Source of the DNA: Candidatus Bathyarchaeota archaeon
GTDB taxonomy: Archaea > Thermoproteota > Bathyarchaeia > TCS64
NCBI GenBank assembly: GCA_016930055.1
Contig: JAFGHP010000014.1
Coordinates: 1-48,723 of the forward strand
Reading direction: 5' to 3'
DNA length: 48,723 bases
This document shows, piece by piece, positions 41,684 through 48,723 of this stretch (positions within the stretch are counted from its first letter, which is position 1; the number at the start of each line of letters is the position of its first letter). The position numbers and the translations under genes are program-made. The notes beneath the pieces were generated by a model, which was given only the letters and a program-made list of their open reading frames with translations, ran no database searches and was not told the DNA's origin.

Positions 41684-42496
41684 TTAGTGGTCAATAGGGA
41701 TTTTTTTTCCTGAAGGATCCATTTTTACTTTTCCAAAATCATAGTTAACATTTCTTAACATTTCAGATGTAAAAACAGGTCCATCTTTACAGACTCTATA
41801 AGGACCAATTGCACAACTACCACAAAGTCCTATAGCACATTTACAATAACGTTCCAAACTTGCTTGAATAAGTATGTTATTTTCTTCCGCTATTTCAAAA
41901 ATTTTAAACATCATTAATTCAGGTCCGCAAGTATAAATAATATCGAATTTTTGGTTCTTCAAAATTTCATTTAAATAATTCGAAACGTACCCTTTAAAAC
42001 CTTCAGTACCATCATCAGTAGCGATGTAAAGGTTATTTTTTTCGATAATTTTTTCGAGTTTTTTTAAGAATAATAGTTGATTTTTGCTTCTAGCTCCAAT
42101 TAGGAAGGCGGGTTTATAGCCATTTTCAATAATTTTCTTTGCTAAAGGTAATAAAGAAGCTATTCCAGTCCCACCACCTATTAATAAGGGTTTTAGATTT
42201 AATACAGAATACCCATTTCCAAATGGTCCTCGAATACCTACTTTATCTCCTTGTCTAACTTGACTTAATGCTCTAGTTGCTTCACCTACATTTCTAACTG
42301 TTATTGATACAGGATCTCTGAGAGATGATAAACTCATAGGAATTTCATCTACACCAGGAATCCAAACCATAAGGTATTGTCCTGGTTTTGCATCTAGATC
42401 AGTATCAAGTTCTAATGTAGTAATATCAAAAGTTTCTTTAATAATTTTTTTTACTTTTATTGCTATTGTTTTTTTAGGATTTATGTGCAAGACCAA
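41684..42496 (-). CDS. pyrK: Dihydroorotate dehydrogenase electron-transfer subunit
   Basis: FAD and [2Fe-2S] subunit that passes electrons from type 1B dihydroorotate dehydrogenase to NAD+ or another acceptor. The 270-residue protein has an FAD-binding barrel (PGQYLMVWIPG, PMSLSS), the nucleotide fold IGGGTGIASLLPLAK, and the C-terminal cluster cysteines C220, C225, C228 and C236 (KCAIGLCGSC...VC). The start is TTG 42496, with GGAGAT two bases upstream. The gene overlaps pyrD by 23 bases, so the subunits are co-translated. Confidence 0.92.
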   Translation of the reverse strand: MVLHINPKKTIAIKVKKIIKETFDITTLELDTDLDAKPGQYLMVWIPGVDEIPMSLSSLRDPVSITVRNVGEATRALSQVRQGDKVGIRGPFGNGYSVLNLKPLLIGGGTGIASLLPLAKKIIENGYKPAFLIGARSKNQLLFLKKLEKIIEKNNLYIATDDGTEGFKGYVSNYLNEILKNQKFDIIYTCGPELMMFKIFEIAEENNILIQASLERYCKCAIGLCGSCAIGPYRVCKDGPVFTSEMLRNVNYDFGKVKMDPSGKKIPIDH

Positions 42497-43391
42497 TTAT
42501 CTCCTTAATATCTTTTAAATCATTATCACTAAGATACCGTGCAATTCCTTCATTAATTTCATGGAATATCTTATAATCGTTTAACATAATTGCTGTACCA
42601 ATTTCAATCGCTCTAGCTCCAGCAAGAAAATATTCGATTGCATCTCTCCATGTAAAAATTCCTCCACAACCAATTATTGGAATTTTAATATTTTCATACA
42701 TTTCCCATACAAAACGTAAAGATACAGGCTTAAGTGCTGATCCAGATAACCCGCCCATAATATTTGATAAAATAGGTTTTTTGAAATCTATATCAATAGA
42801 CATGCCTTTTAGAGTATTAGTAGCTGTAATGGCATCAGCACCTCCAGATTCAGCTGCTATTGCTATTGGTACAATATCCGTTACATTAGGAGATAATTTT
42901 ACAAATAAAGGTAGTTTAGTTGTATTTTTTATTGCCTTAGTAATTTTTTCTGTACTAACCGGATCTGAAGCACACATCCCTGATTCACCACCAACATTAG
43001 GACAACTCAGATTTAGTTCAAGTGCTTGTGCGCCAGCTTCTTCTAATTTAATACTACTTTTAATAAAGTCATCTATAGTTGAAGCAAAAAAACTTGCTAC
43101 AATGGGGATCCCTTCATTTTTTAAATGTTTTATTTCTGATAAAAAATAATCTACTCCAGGGTTTGGTAAACCCATCGAATTCAGTAATCCACCTTCCACC
43201 TCAACAACAGTAGGATTTGGATGACCCAACCTTGATTCAGGTCCTAAACTTTTAGTAATAACAGCTCCTGCACCAGCATTATACATTTTTTTTAGGAGAG
43301 GAGCAGATATACCTAATACTCCTGAAGCATTCATAATAGGATAACGTAGTTTCAATCCAGCCAGGTCTACGGCTAAGTTTATCTTAGTCAA
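42474..43391 (-). CDS. pyrD: Dihydroorotate dehydrogenase catalytic subunit (type 1B)
   Basis: FMN enzyme oxidising dihydroorotate to orotate. Motifs: LAGLKLRYPIMNASG at the start, VITKSLGPESRLGHPNPTV, NSMGLPNPGVDYF, ALELNLSCPNVGG, FVKLSPNVTDI and IIGCGGIFTWRDAIEYFLAGARAIEIGTA. I chose TTG 43391 (AAGGAG just before it), giving a 305-residue protein that starts like its relatives. A TTG at 43418 would leave only 26 bases to the divergent nop5 start, too little for two promoters. Forms PyrDK with the next gene. Confidence 0.93.
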   Translation of the reverse strand: MTKINLAVDLAGLKLRYPIMNASGVLGISAPLLKKMYNAGAGAVITKSLGPESRLGHPNPTVVEVEGGLLNSMGLPNPGVDYFLSEIKHLKNEGIPIVASFFASTIDDFIKSSIKLEEAGAQALELNLSCPNVGGESGMCASDPVSTEKITKAIKNTTKLPLFVKLSPNVTDIVPIAIAAESGGADAITATNTLKGMSIDIDFKKPILSNIMGGLSGSALKPVSLRFVWEMYENIKIPIIGCGGIFTWRDAIEYFLAGARAIEIGTAIMLNDYKIFHEINEGIARYLSDNDLKDIKEIIGLAHKS

Positions 43392-43444
43392 CTCTCCTTG
43401 ATAGTTCAACAGTCTCAATTGATAAATCTATGGAAGAATAAAAA

Positions 43445-44593
43445 ATGGTTACAATAAACATTATTGAATCAATGATAGGAATTTTTGCTCTAGACGATAA
43501 TAATAATGTAATACACAATGAATTATACATTAACGATAAAAATTATATTGCTGATTCAATTAGGAAACAATCTATTGGTGAAGTAACTAAAGAAATTTCG
43601 AGAATGGTAGATGTATTACTTAAAAAAGGTTATAAATCATTTATAATGACAAATCAATTTTTAGCAGAAAATTTAAGAGATAAATTTAAAATTAATATAT
43701 TAGTTGAAGAAGGGAGTATTCCCGAAAGGATATTAAAAGAAAATCTCCCGAAAATAGCATTAGATAATAATTTTATTGATAATTTAGATGAATTCAATAA
43801 TTTTAATAGCGAAATTTCAACAATAATTTCAAGAAACGCTATACAGACTGCTCTTTCTAATAAAGAATCGTTAATTAATCAAACAGTTCAAATTTTAGGA
43901 GAAGTAGAGACAATTCTAAATAATTTAGATGGTAGAGTTAGAGAATGGTATAGTATTCATTTTCCAGAGCTAAATAGAATAATTAAAGATCATGAATTAT
44001 TTGAAAAATTAGTAATAGAAATAGGTAATAAAACAAACATTACAGAAACAAACCTTGATATTTTAAATTTTAATAAAAGAGAAAAAAACAAAATTTTGAA
44101 AGCCAGAGATAGATCAATGGGAGCAATCTTTGAGGAAAAAGATATTTTTGAAATTCAAAAACTAGCTAAAAATACATTACAGCTTCATGAATTTCGTTCA
44201 CAACTTTCTGATTACATCTCAAATTTAATAAAAGAGTTATCTCCAAATGTTTCAGAGCTTGTAGGGTCAGTTTTAGCAGCAAAACTAATTGAAAAAGCAG
44301 GTAGTTTAAAAAAACTAGCTATGATGCCAGCTAGCCGAATACAAGTAATTGGTGCTGAAAAAGCATTATATCGTGCAATTAAAACAAAAACTAAACCACC
44401 TAAACACGGATTAATTTTTCAACATCAATATGTAAATGGAGCCCCAAAAAAACTAAGAGGTATAAGAGCACGTCATTTAGCAGCTAAAATTGCTATTGCT
44501 GCTAGAGCTGATGCATTCACGGGTAATTATATTGCACCAGAATTGAAAAAAGAATTAGATGATGCAGCAACATGGTATGATGAAACAAAATAA
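43445..44593 (+). CDS. nop5: NOP5/NOP56/NOP58-related C/D box snoRNP core protein
   Basis: Scaffold of the archaeal box C/D ribonucleoprotein that guides 2'-O-methylation of rRNA and tRNA; it holds fibrillarin and binds L7Ae-bound RNA. The 382-residue protein has a diverged N-terminal fibrillarin-binding domain (1-~115), the central coiled coil (~130-240), and the Nop domain. The latter is seen in APNVSELVGSVLAAKLIEKAGSL-like and MPASRIQVIGAEKALYRAIK segments and PPKHGLIFQHQYVNGAP. ATG has GGAAG upstream. A small Cys-rich gene and fibrillarin follow. Confidence 0.93.
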   Translation: MVTINIIESMIGIFALDDNNNVIHNELYINDKNYIADSIRKQSIGEVTKEISRMVDVLLKKGYKSFIMTNQFLAENLRDKFKINILVEEGSIPERILKENLPKIALDNNFIDNLDEFNNFNSEISTIISRNAIQTALSNKESLINQTVQILGEVETILNNLDGRVREWYSIHFPELNRIIKDHELFEKLVIEIGNKTNITETNLDILNFNKREKNKILKARDRSMGAIFEEKDIFEIQKLAKNTLQLHEFRSQLSDYISNLIKELSPNVSELVGSVLAAKLIEKAGSLKKLAMMPASRIQVIGAEKALYRAIKTKTKPPKHGLIFQHQYVNGAPKKLRGIRARHLAAKIAIAARADAFTGNYIAPELKKELDDAATWYDETK

Positions 44594-44673
44594 TTTTAAT
44601 ATTTTTAGGGATACACATTCTAAAGATTTACATACTGGTAGCTCATGAGTTTATTCAGAAAAAGTGAGTATAG

Positions 44674-44928
44674 TTGTCTACACTATCTGAAGCATTGCAG
44701 GAGAAGTTTGGTAGAAAAGACTGTCCATTTATATTTGATTGCGATGTTCAAGTCACGAAAGACTTTTTCTCAAGAGTTTGTAAAACTCCAGCTTATATTA
44801 ATTGCCACCATTTTGCGAAAAGAGTTGGCGAATTACAGTGTCCATTAGTTTGGCTCCAAAAAATTGCGATTGATCAAGCTAGAATGACCGAACAGAACAT
44901 TGAAACTTCAAAGGTTCACCCGGAGTAA
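44674..44928 (+). CDS. Small Cys-rich protein between nop5 and fibrillarin, unknown
   Basis: An 84-residue protein with five cysteines and a His pair: C17 and C23 (DCPFIFDCD), C36 (SRVCKTPAY), C44-H45-H46 (INCHHFAKR) and C56 (ELQCPLVW). The arrangement suggests a zinc or Fe-S site. It starts with a short helix (LSEALQEKFG) and ends with a charged helix. TTG 44674 has GTGAG five bases before it; the fibrillarin gene starts within or just after its end. Being inside the C/D snoRNP operon suggests a role with that complex or in RNA modification (inference). Confidence 0.65.
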   Translation: MSTLSEALQEKFGRKDCPFIFDCDVQVTKDFFSRVCKTPAYINCHHFAKRVGELQCPLVWLQKIAIDQARMTEQNIETSKVHPE

Positions 44929-44935
44929 CGCATAT

Positions 44936-45625
44936 TTGATTAAAGAAGTAATCCATGAAGTATTTCCTGGAATTTTTAAGATTCATATAAAAGGTGAAGT
45001 ATTTCTAGCTACTTTGAATCTTACGAGGGGTAGAAAAGTCTATAATGAGCAACTTTTTGAAATCGAAGGAAAAGAATATAGATCATGGAATCCAACACGA
45101 AGTAAATTAGGGGCAGCAATAATTAAAGGTTTAAAAACAATCCCAATAAAACCCAAAACTACAGTATTATATTTGGGAGTAGCATCGGGTACAACATGTA
45201 GTCATATTTCAGATATTGTTAATGAAACAGGTCACATATGGGGAGTTGATTTTAGTGAAAGACCAATACGAGATTTAATAGAAAATGTAACAAGATATCG
45301 AAAAAATATTACACCTCTTTTAAACGATGCTAGGCAACCACGAAGTTATTCAATACAAGTACCAATGGTCGACACAATTTATGCAGATGTTGCTCAACCT
45401 GATCAAGCTTTAATAGTAATTAAAAATGCTAAATTATTTCTTAAAAAAAGTGGATCTATCATTTTAGTAATTAAATCAAGAAGTGTTGATGTTTCCAAAA
45501 ATCCTAATGAAATTTATGCTTCACAAATACAAATATTAAAAGATGCGGGGTTTAGTATTAAAGAAGTAATTGATTTAGATCCTTATGAAAAGGATCATGC
45601 ATTAGTTTTAGCTAAGTTTTCATAA
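44936..45625 (+). CDS. flpA: Fibrillarin-like rRNA/tRNA 2'-O-methyltransferase
   Basis: Methyltransferase of the C/D box complex. The SAM-binding motif is VLYLGVASGTTCSHISDIV, followed by GVDFSERPIRDL, PLLNDARQPRSY and DTIYADVAQPDQALI; catalytic-region K/D residues lie in these motifs and in ILVIKSRSVDV. I chose TTG 44936, which begins just after the preceding gene and has GGAGTAA before it. It yields 229 residues with the usual short lead-in to PGIFKIHIKGEVFLATLNL. A TTG at 44900 would add 12 residues. The 3' end overlaps convergent rnhB by 31 bases. Confidence 0.95.
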   Translation: MIKEVIHEVFPGIFKIHIKGEVFLATLNLTRGRKVYNEQLFEIEGKEYRSWNPTRSKLGAAIIKGLKTIPIKPKTTVLYLGVASGTTCSHISDIVNETGHIWGVDFSERPIRDLIENVTRYRKNITPLLNDARQPRSYSIQVPMVDTIYADVAQPDQALIVIKNAKLFLKKSGSIILVIKSRSVDVSKNPNEIYASQIQILKDAGFSIKEVIDLDPYEKDHALVLAKFS

Positions 45626-46275
45626 TCTTTAATTATTTTTTTAACAGGCATCCAAGAACTTCGTACATGACAAGGAATATAATTATATTTAAAGTACCAA
45701 TTCTTTAACCAATTAATAGTTTTTGGATCACTTGGATAACCAGAATTAAAATCACCATATATTTTTTTAATATCTGTTATTATTGAATCGCGTCTCACTT
45801 TTGCTAATATTGAAGCTGCACCAACTATTACATAATTATTATCTGCTTTATGTTCACAAATTAATTTTGGTTTATTAGGTAAAACATTCATGATATCATT
45901 AGCAAATCTTAATGCATTTACATCAGCAGCATCAACATAAGCTTCATAAGGATTTAATTCAGAAATAATCCTAGCCATTCCCATTGCTTCTAAATAATTT
46001 AATTTTCTTAATTTTTGATTCCTATTTACAATAATATCAATAAATTTTGGTTCGATAGAGAAATATTTTACAGTTTTAGCAATTTTTAAGATATCTGTTG
46101 CTAATTCATTCCTTTTTTTTGGTGAAATTTTTTTTGAGTCTTTGACACCAAGGCTTAATAATTTTTGTATATCTTTTTTTTCAATTGTTAATCCAGCAAT
46201 GATTAATGGTCCAATTAAACATCCTCTACCTGCTTCATCAATCCCTGCTAGAATCACCGAACCACCATTAATCAT
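45595..46275 (-). CDS. rnhB: Ribonuclease HII
   Basis: Removes ribonucleotides embedded in DNA and RNA primers. The 226-residue protein has the first active-site pair in LAGIDEAGRGCLIGPLI (D13, E14), the YVDAADVN aspartate about 115 residues in, and CEHKADNNYVIVGAASILAKVRRD with the conserved final aspartate. GDFNSGYPSDPKTINWL is typical of the type 2 family. The ATG start is 14 bases behind the glycosyltransferase stop on the same strand, so the two may share a transcript. Confidence 0.95.
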   Translation of the reverse strand: MINGGSVILAGIDEAGRGCLIGPLIIAGLTIEKKDIQKLLSLGVKDSKKISPKKRNELATDILKIAKTVKYFSIEPKFIDIIVNRNQKLRKLNYLEAMGMARIISELNPYEAYVDAADVNALRFANDIMNVLPNKPKLICEHKADNNYVIVGAASILAKVRRDSIITDIKKIYGDFNSGYPSDPKTINWLKNWYFKYNYIPCHVRSSWMPVKKIIKDYENLAKTNA

Positions 46276-46289
46276 TAGATTTCATTGGG

Positions 46290-47426
46290 TTATCTTAAAA
46301 GTTCCTTATAAATTTCTATTTGTTCTACAATAGTTTTCTTAATATTAAATTTATCAATTATGGTTGATCTTGCTTTAGTTCCTATTTTTTTATTTTCTAC
46401 TGCTTTTAATATTTTATTTGACAAAGTTAGTATTTCATGTGGTTGAAAGAGATACCCATTAATTTTATCTTGAATAATTTCTTCACAACCACACCCCGTA
46501 GCTGCAACAGGAACACATCCTGTTGCCATAGCTTCTTGTAAGCTAAGAGAAAGACCTTCATTAATTGATGTGAGTACATATACATCAATAATTTGAAGAA
46601 ATTTTTCTGAATTAATAACAGTACCTGTGAAGAGAATGTTTTTTATTTCTAATTTTTCTGCTAATTTTTTTATATAATTTAAATATGGTCCATTGCCTCC
46701 TACAACATAATAAAAATCATTTTTTTTACTTAAAATAGATGAAGCCATTATAAAATCATCTATGCATTTTTCAGGTACAATTCTACCTAAAGTACCAATT
46801 ATAGGCACATTTTCAGGGATACCCAATTTTTGTTTAAGAATCGTTTTTTTAGCTAATGGTCTAAAACGGTTTGTATCAATTCCCAAGGGCAGTATAATGT
46901 TTCTTTTACTTCCATTTATTTGTGCCAATTTATTTATATATTCAGAAACTGAAATTACTAAATCACAGTTAGATAAGGTATATCTAAGAAAGGGTCTTAA
47001 TAGTGGATATTTTAAAGGAAGAGTACAATCACTTCCATGGCAAGTTATTACTTTTGGAACCATGTTTCTTGTTAAAACTGAAATAAAACCGAGGGGAATA
47101 GCAATGTGACAATGTATTAAATCTACATTTCTTGTTGCCATTTTTATATATGAAGACAACAAATATGGAGGGAGTTGGAGTAAATAAGGAATAGGAGCTC
47201 CTTTCATTGTTTGATCAGAAAGCATTTCATAATCTTGAAAAGGTAGATATTTAAAACGTTCAATTGGATAAAGGCTAGTATATTCAGTTGAAGATTTGCT
47301 TCTAGGAGTTAATACCTGTATTTCGATTCCTAAATTAAACAGAGATTGACATTGATCATAGATAAATCGACCATGAAAATCTCCTAAAAATCGAGGAAAG
47401 GACGGAGTAACAATAAGTACTCGCAA
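46290..47426 (-). CDS. GT4-family glycosyltransferase
   Basis: A 378-residue retaining GT-B glycosyltransferase. The N-terminal Rossmann half has VTPSFPRFLGDFHGRFIYDQ and CHGSDCT; the C-terminal half has GTLGRIVPEKCIDDFI and the donor-binding acidic pair region, SINEGLSLSLQEAMATGCVPVAATGCGCEEII. Sugar donor and acceptor are unknown. It starts with TTG and is divergent from a second glycosyltransferase, 41 bases away. Glycan or glycolipid assembly is the likely process, consistent with glmS and the GlcNAc-phosphate transferase at 16-19 kb. Confidence 0.88.
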   Translation of the reverse strand: MRVLIVTPSFPRFLGDFHGRFIYDQCQSLFNLGIEIQVLTPRSKSSTEYTSLYPIERFKYLPFQDYEMLSDQTMKGAPIPYLLQLPPYLLSSYIKMATRNVDLIHCHIAIPLGFISVLTRNMVPKVITCHGSDCTLPLKYPLLRPFLRYTLSNCDLVISVSEYINKLAQINGSKRNIILPLGIDTNRFRPLAKKTILKQKLGIPENVPIIGTLGRIVPEKCIDDFIMASSILSKKNDFYYVVGGNGPYLNYIKKLAEKLEIKNILFTGTVINSEKFLQIIDVYVLTSINEGLSLSLQEAMATGCVPVAATGCGCEEIIQDKINGYLFQPHEILTLSNKILKAVENKKIGTKARSTIIDKFNIKKTIVEQIEIYKELLR

Positions 47427-47467
47427 TAGTAATCTTTTATATTTATGTATATGTATAATATATTTTT

Positions 47468-48541
47468 ATGGATTTAAAAATCTGTTTTATAACAACAGAA
47501 TTTTTTGGGTGGGAAAAATTTGGTGGAATAGGTAGTGCCACTAAATCAATTTGTGAAGGATTAGAAAAAAAAGGCGTTAAAGTTTCAGTAGTTATGCCAA
47601 GATCTAAAGGTCAAAAACCTCTTGAAAAGATCAATGGAGTAGAAATTTATAGTCATCCTTTAAGGAATTATCTTTTTTATCAAAATTTATTTAAAAAAAT
47701 TAACGCAGATATCTATCACTCTGAAGAGCCTAGCTTAGGAACGATTATTTCTAATAAAACACTCCCTAATTCAATACATATTGCTACATGCCAAAATCCA
47801 AAAAATAAAGAAGATTGGAAATTAACTATTAAATATTATAAATTTCAGCGTAAAATATACAATATCTTATTAGATAAATGGGTTAATAAAAACATAAAAA
47901 AACTAAATATGGTATATTGCCAAACAAAATATATTATACCAAAGTCACGTAAACTATACGGTTTAAATTACAATCCATTGGTTTTACCGAATCCAGTAAA
48001 TATCAAAAAAACATTTATTAAAAAAGCTGAAAATCCAACAGTATGTTTTTTAGGAAGATTTGATAAAGAAAAACAACCCGAAATATTTTTCAAATTAGCA
48101 GAAAAAAATGAAAAAATTAATTTCATTGCTTTAGGCAAGGCTCATGATCATAAATATGATAAAAAAATTCGTGAACAGTTTAAATCTATTAAAAATTTAA
48201 AAATGCCAGGTTTAGTTATAGGTTTTGAAAAAGAAAAAATACTTGATAGTTCATGGATTTTGATTAATACTAGCGTTCATGAATGCTTACCCATATCGTT
48301 TTTAGAAGCTTCTGCTCATAAATGTGCAATTTTAAGTCCAAATGATCCTGAAGGATTTTCATCAAATTTCGGATTTAAAGTAAATAACAATAATTATTCA
48401 GACGGTTTACAATATTTAATAAAAAATAATAATTGGAGAAATTTAGCAGACAAAGGATATAATTATGTATTAAATAATCATGAAATAAACAAAGTAATTC
48501 AATTACATATTAAAGAATATAATCGATTACTCAAAATGTAA
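47468..48541 (+). CDS. GT4-like glycosyltransferase, probable
   Basis: A 357-residue GT-B protein. EFFGWEKFGGIGSATKSICEGLEKKGVKVSVVMPR is the N-terminal nucleotide-sugar transferase lead-in; CFLGRFDKEKQPEIFFKLAE opens the second Rossmann domain. The donor region, NTSVHECLPISFLEASAHKCAILSPNDPEGF, has the E-x7-E pattern, with H between, typical of GT4. Specificity unknown. The ATG start follows a TATA-rich tract (ATATGTATAATATAT). It is probably part of the same surface-glycan function as the divergent gene. Nothing convincing follows it to the end of the window. Confidence 0.85.
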   Translation: MDLKICFITTEFFGWEKFGGIGSATKSICEGLEKKGVKVSVVMPRSKGQKPLEKINGVEIYSHPLRNYLFYQNLFKKINADIYHSEEPSLGTIISNKTLPNSIHIATCQNPKNKEDWKLTIKYYKFQRKIYNILLDKWVNKNIKKLNMVYCQTKYIIPKSRKLYGLNYNPLVLPNPVNIKKTFIKKAENPTVCFLGRFDKEKQPEIFFKLAEKNEKINFIALGKAHDHKYDKKIREQFKSIKNLKMPGLVIGFEKEKILDSSWILINTSVHECLPISFLEASAHKCAILSPNDPEGFSSNFGFKVNNNNYSDGLQYLIKNNNWRNLADKGYNYVLNNHEINKVIQLHIKEYNRLLKM

Positions 48542-48723
48542 TAAGTTATTTTAATTTTAGAAAATGACATAGGGAGAAATCATACAATTGGTAAAAATAA
48601 AACTTATTTTTTTATCGAATTGCATTTTAATTATATTTCTGTTAACTAATAAAAATTAAAACAGAAATGATTAAAAATAGTCAATATTTAGTTTTAATTT
48701 AGATTATATAAATTGTTAATAAA

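Noticed and set aside
42781-43149. 122-codon plus-strand frame
   Set aside because: Antisense to pyrD, whose motifs run through the whole region on the other strand.
44645-44848. 67-codon frame in another phase over the Cys-rich small gene
   Set aside because: It overlaps the better frame at 44674-44928, which has a ribosome-binding site, ordered cysteines and coupling to fibrillarin.
46762-47109. 115-codon plus-strand frame
   Set aside because: Antisense within the glycosyltransferase gene; no domain features and no start context.
48588-48659. TTG-initiated 23-residue hydrophobic frame near the window end
   Set aside because: Too short, no homologue recognised, only a weak purine-rich stretch upstream; AT-rich DNA gives such frames by chance.
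1-48723. CRISPR arrays, insertion sequences, prophage or integrase genes
   Set aside because: No regularly spaced repeats, transposase motifs or integrase signatures were seen on either strand; the only dispersed similarity is among the winged-helix genes.

Overview
The window is a stretch of archaeal chromosome, AT-rich and densely coded. Archaeal marker genes include TFE, RpoP and RpoH, both RFC subunits, GatD/GatE, NOP5/fibrillarin, archaeal Elp3, aTrm56, EndA, HerA/NurA and four-subunit pyruvate:ferredoxin oxidoreductase. Ribosomal protein S30e (41445-41621) points to the TACK/Asgard side, because that protein is known from TACK archaea, Asgard archaea and eukaryotes and not from Euryarchaeota. 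I cannot place the lineage more finely by eye; a Bathyarchaeia-like member is a guess. I see no insertion sequence, prophage or CRISPR array. Apart from the tRNA gene, composition looks even.

Layout. 1-4.5 kb: ECF transporter S component, aTrm56, TFE, an HD hydrolase, tRNA-Val(TAC) and small proteins. 4.7-11.9 kb: clamp loader (rfcS-rfcL), TruD, tRNA-splicing endonuclease, a PhoU-like protein, and a ubiquitin-like sulfur carrier next to a TtuA/Ncs6-type tRNA thiolation enzyme. 12-19.5 kb: MFS transporter, amidohydrolase, a YHS microprotein, cysteine desulfurase, GlmS and a GlcNAc-1-phosphate transferase; the last two fit one route to N-glycan or wall precursors. 19.5-22.7 kb: an unusual radical-SAM protein, rpoP, an enlarged rpoH and two unknown proteins. 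22.8-31.1 kb: pyrF, porCDAB with a regulator behind it, adenylate kinase, an aKMT-like methyltransferase and pyrB. 31.2-36.3 kb: HerA-NurA, then seven small winged-helix genes in about 2.4 kb. 36.5-48.5 kb: GatE/GatD, Elp3, S30e, pyrK-pyrD, NOP5 - small Cys-rich protein - fibrillarin, RNase HII and two glycosyltransferases.

Two themes run through the window. RNA maturation and translation genes are concentrated here: aTrm56, TruD, EndA, TtuA-like, Elp3, GatDE, the C/D snoRNP proteins and S30e. Four pyrimidine genes (pyrB, pyrF, pyrD, pyrK) are scattered. Gene starts follow two styles: leaderless genes with a TATA box about 26 bases upstream of ATG, and led genes with GGTGAT or GGAGG 2-6 bases before the start, which is very often TTG. 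I used this rule to choose starts; several in-frame GTG codons turn out to be part of the ribosome-binding site.

Most worth a second look: S30e with an apparent ATA start codon; a tandemly duplicated two-gene winged-helix cassette next to herA-nurA; an RNA polymerase subunit H carrying a degenerate Mrr-like nuclease-fold domain; a Cys-rich small protein between nop5 and fibrillarin; and a radical-SAM/TRAM protein with a non-canonical cysteine motif.
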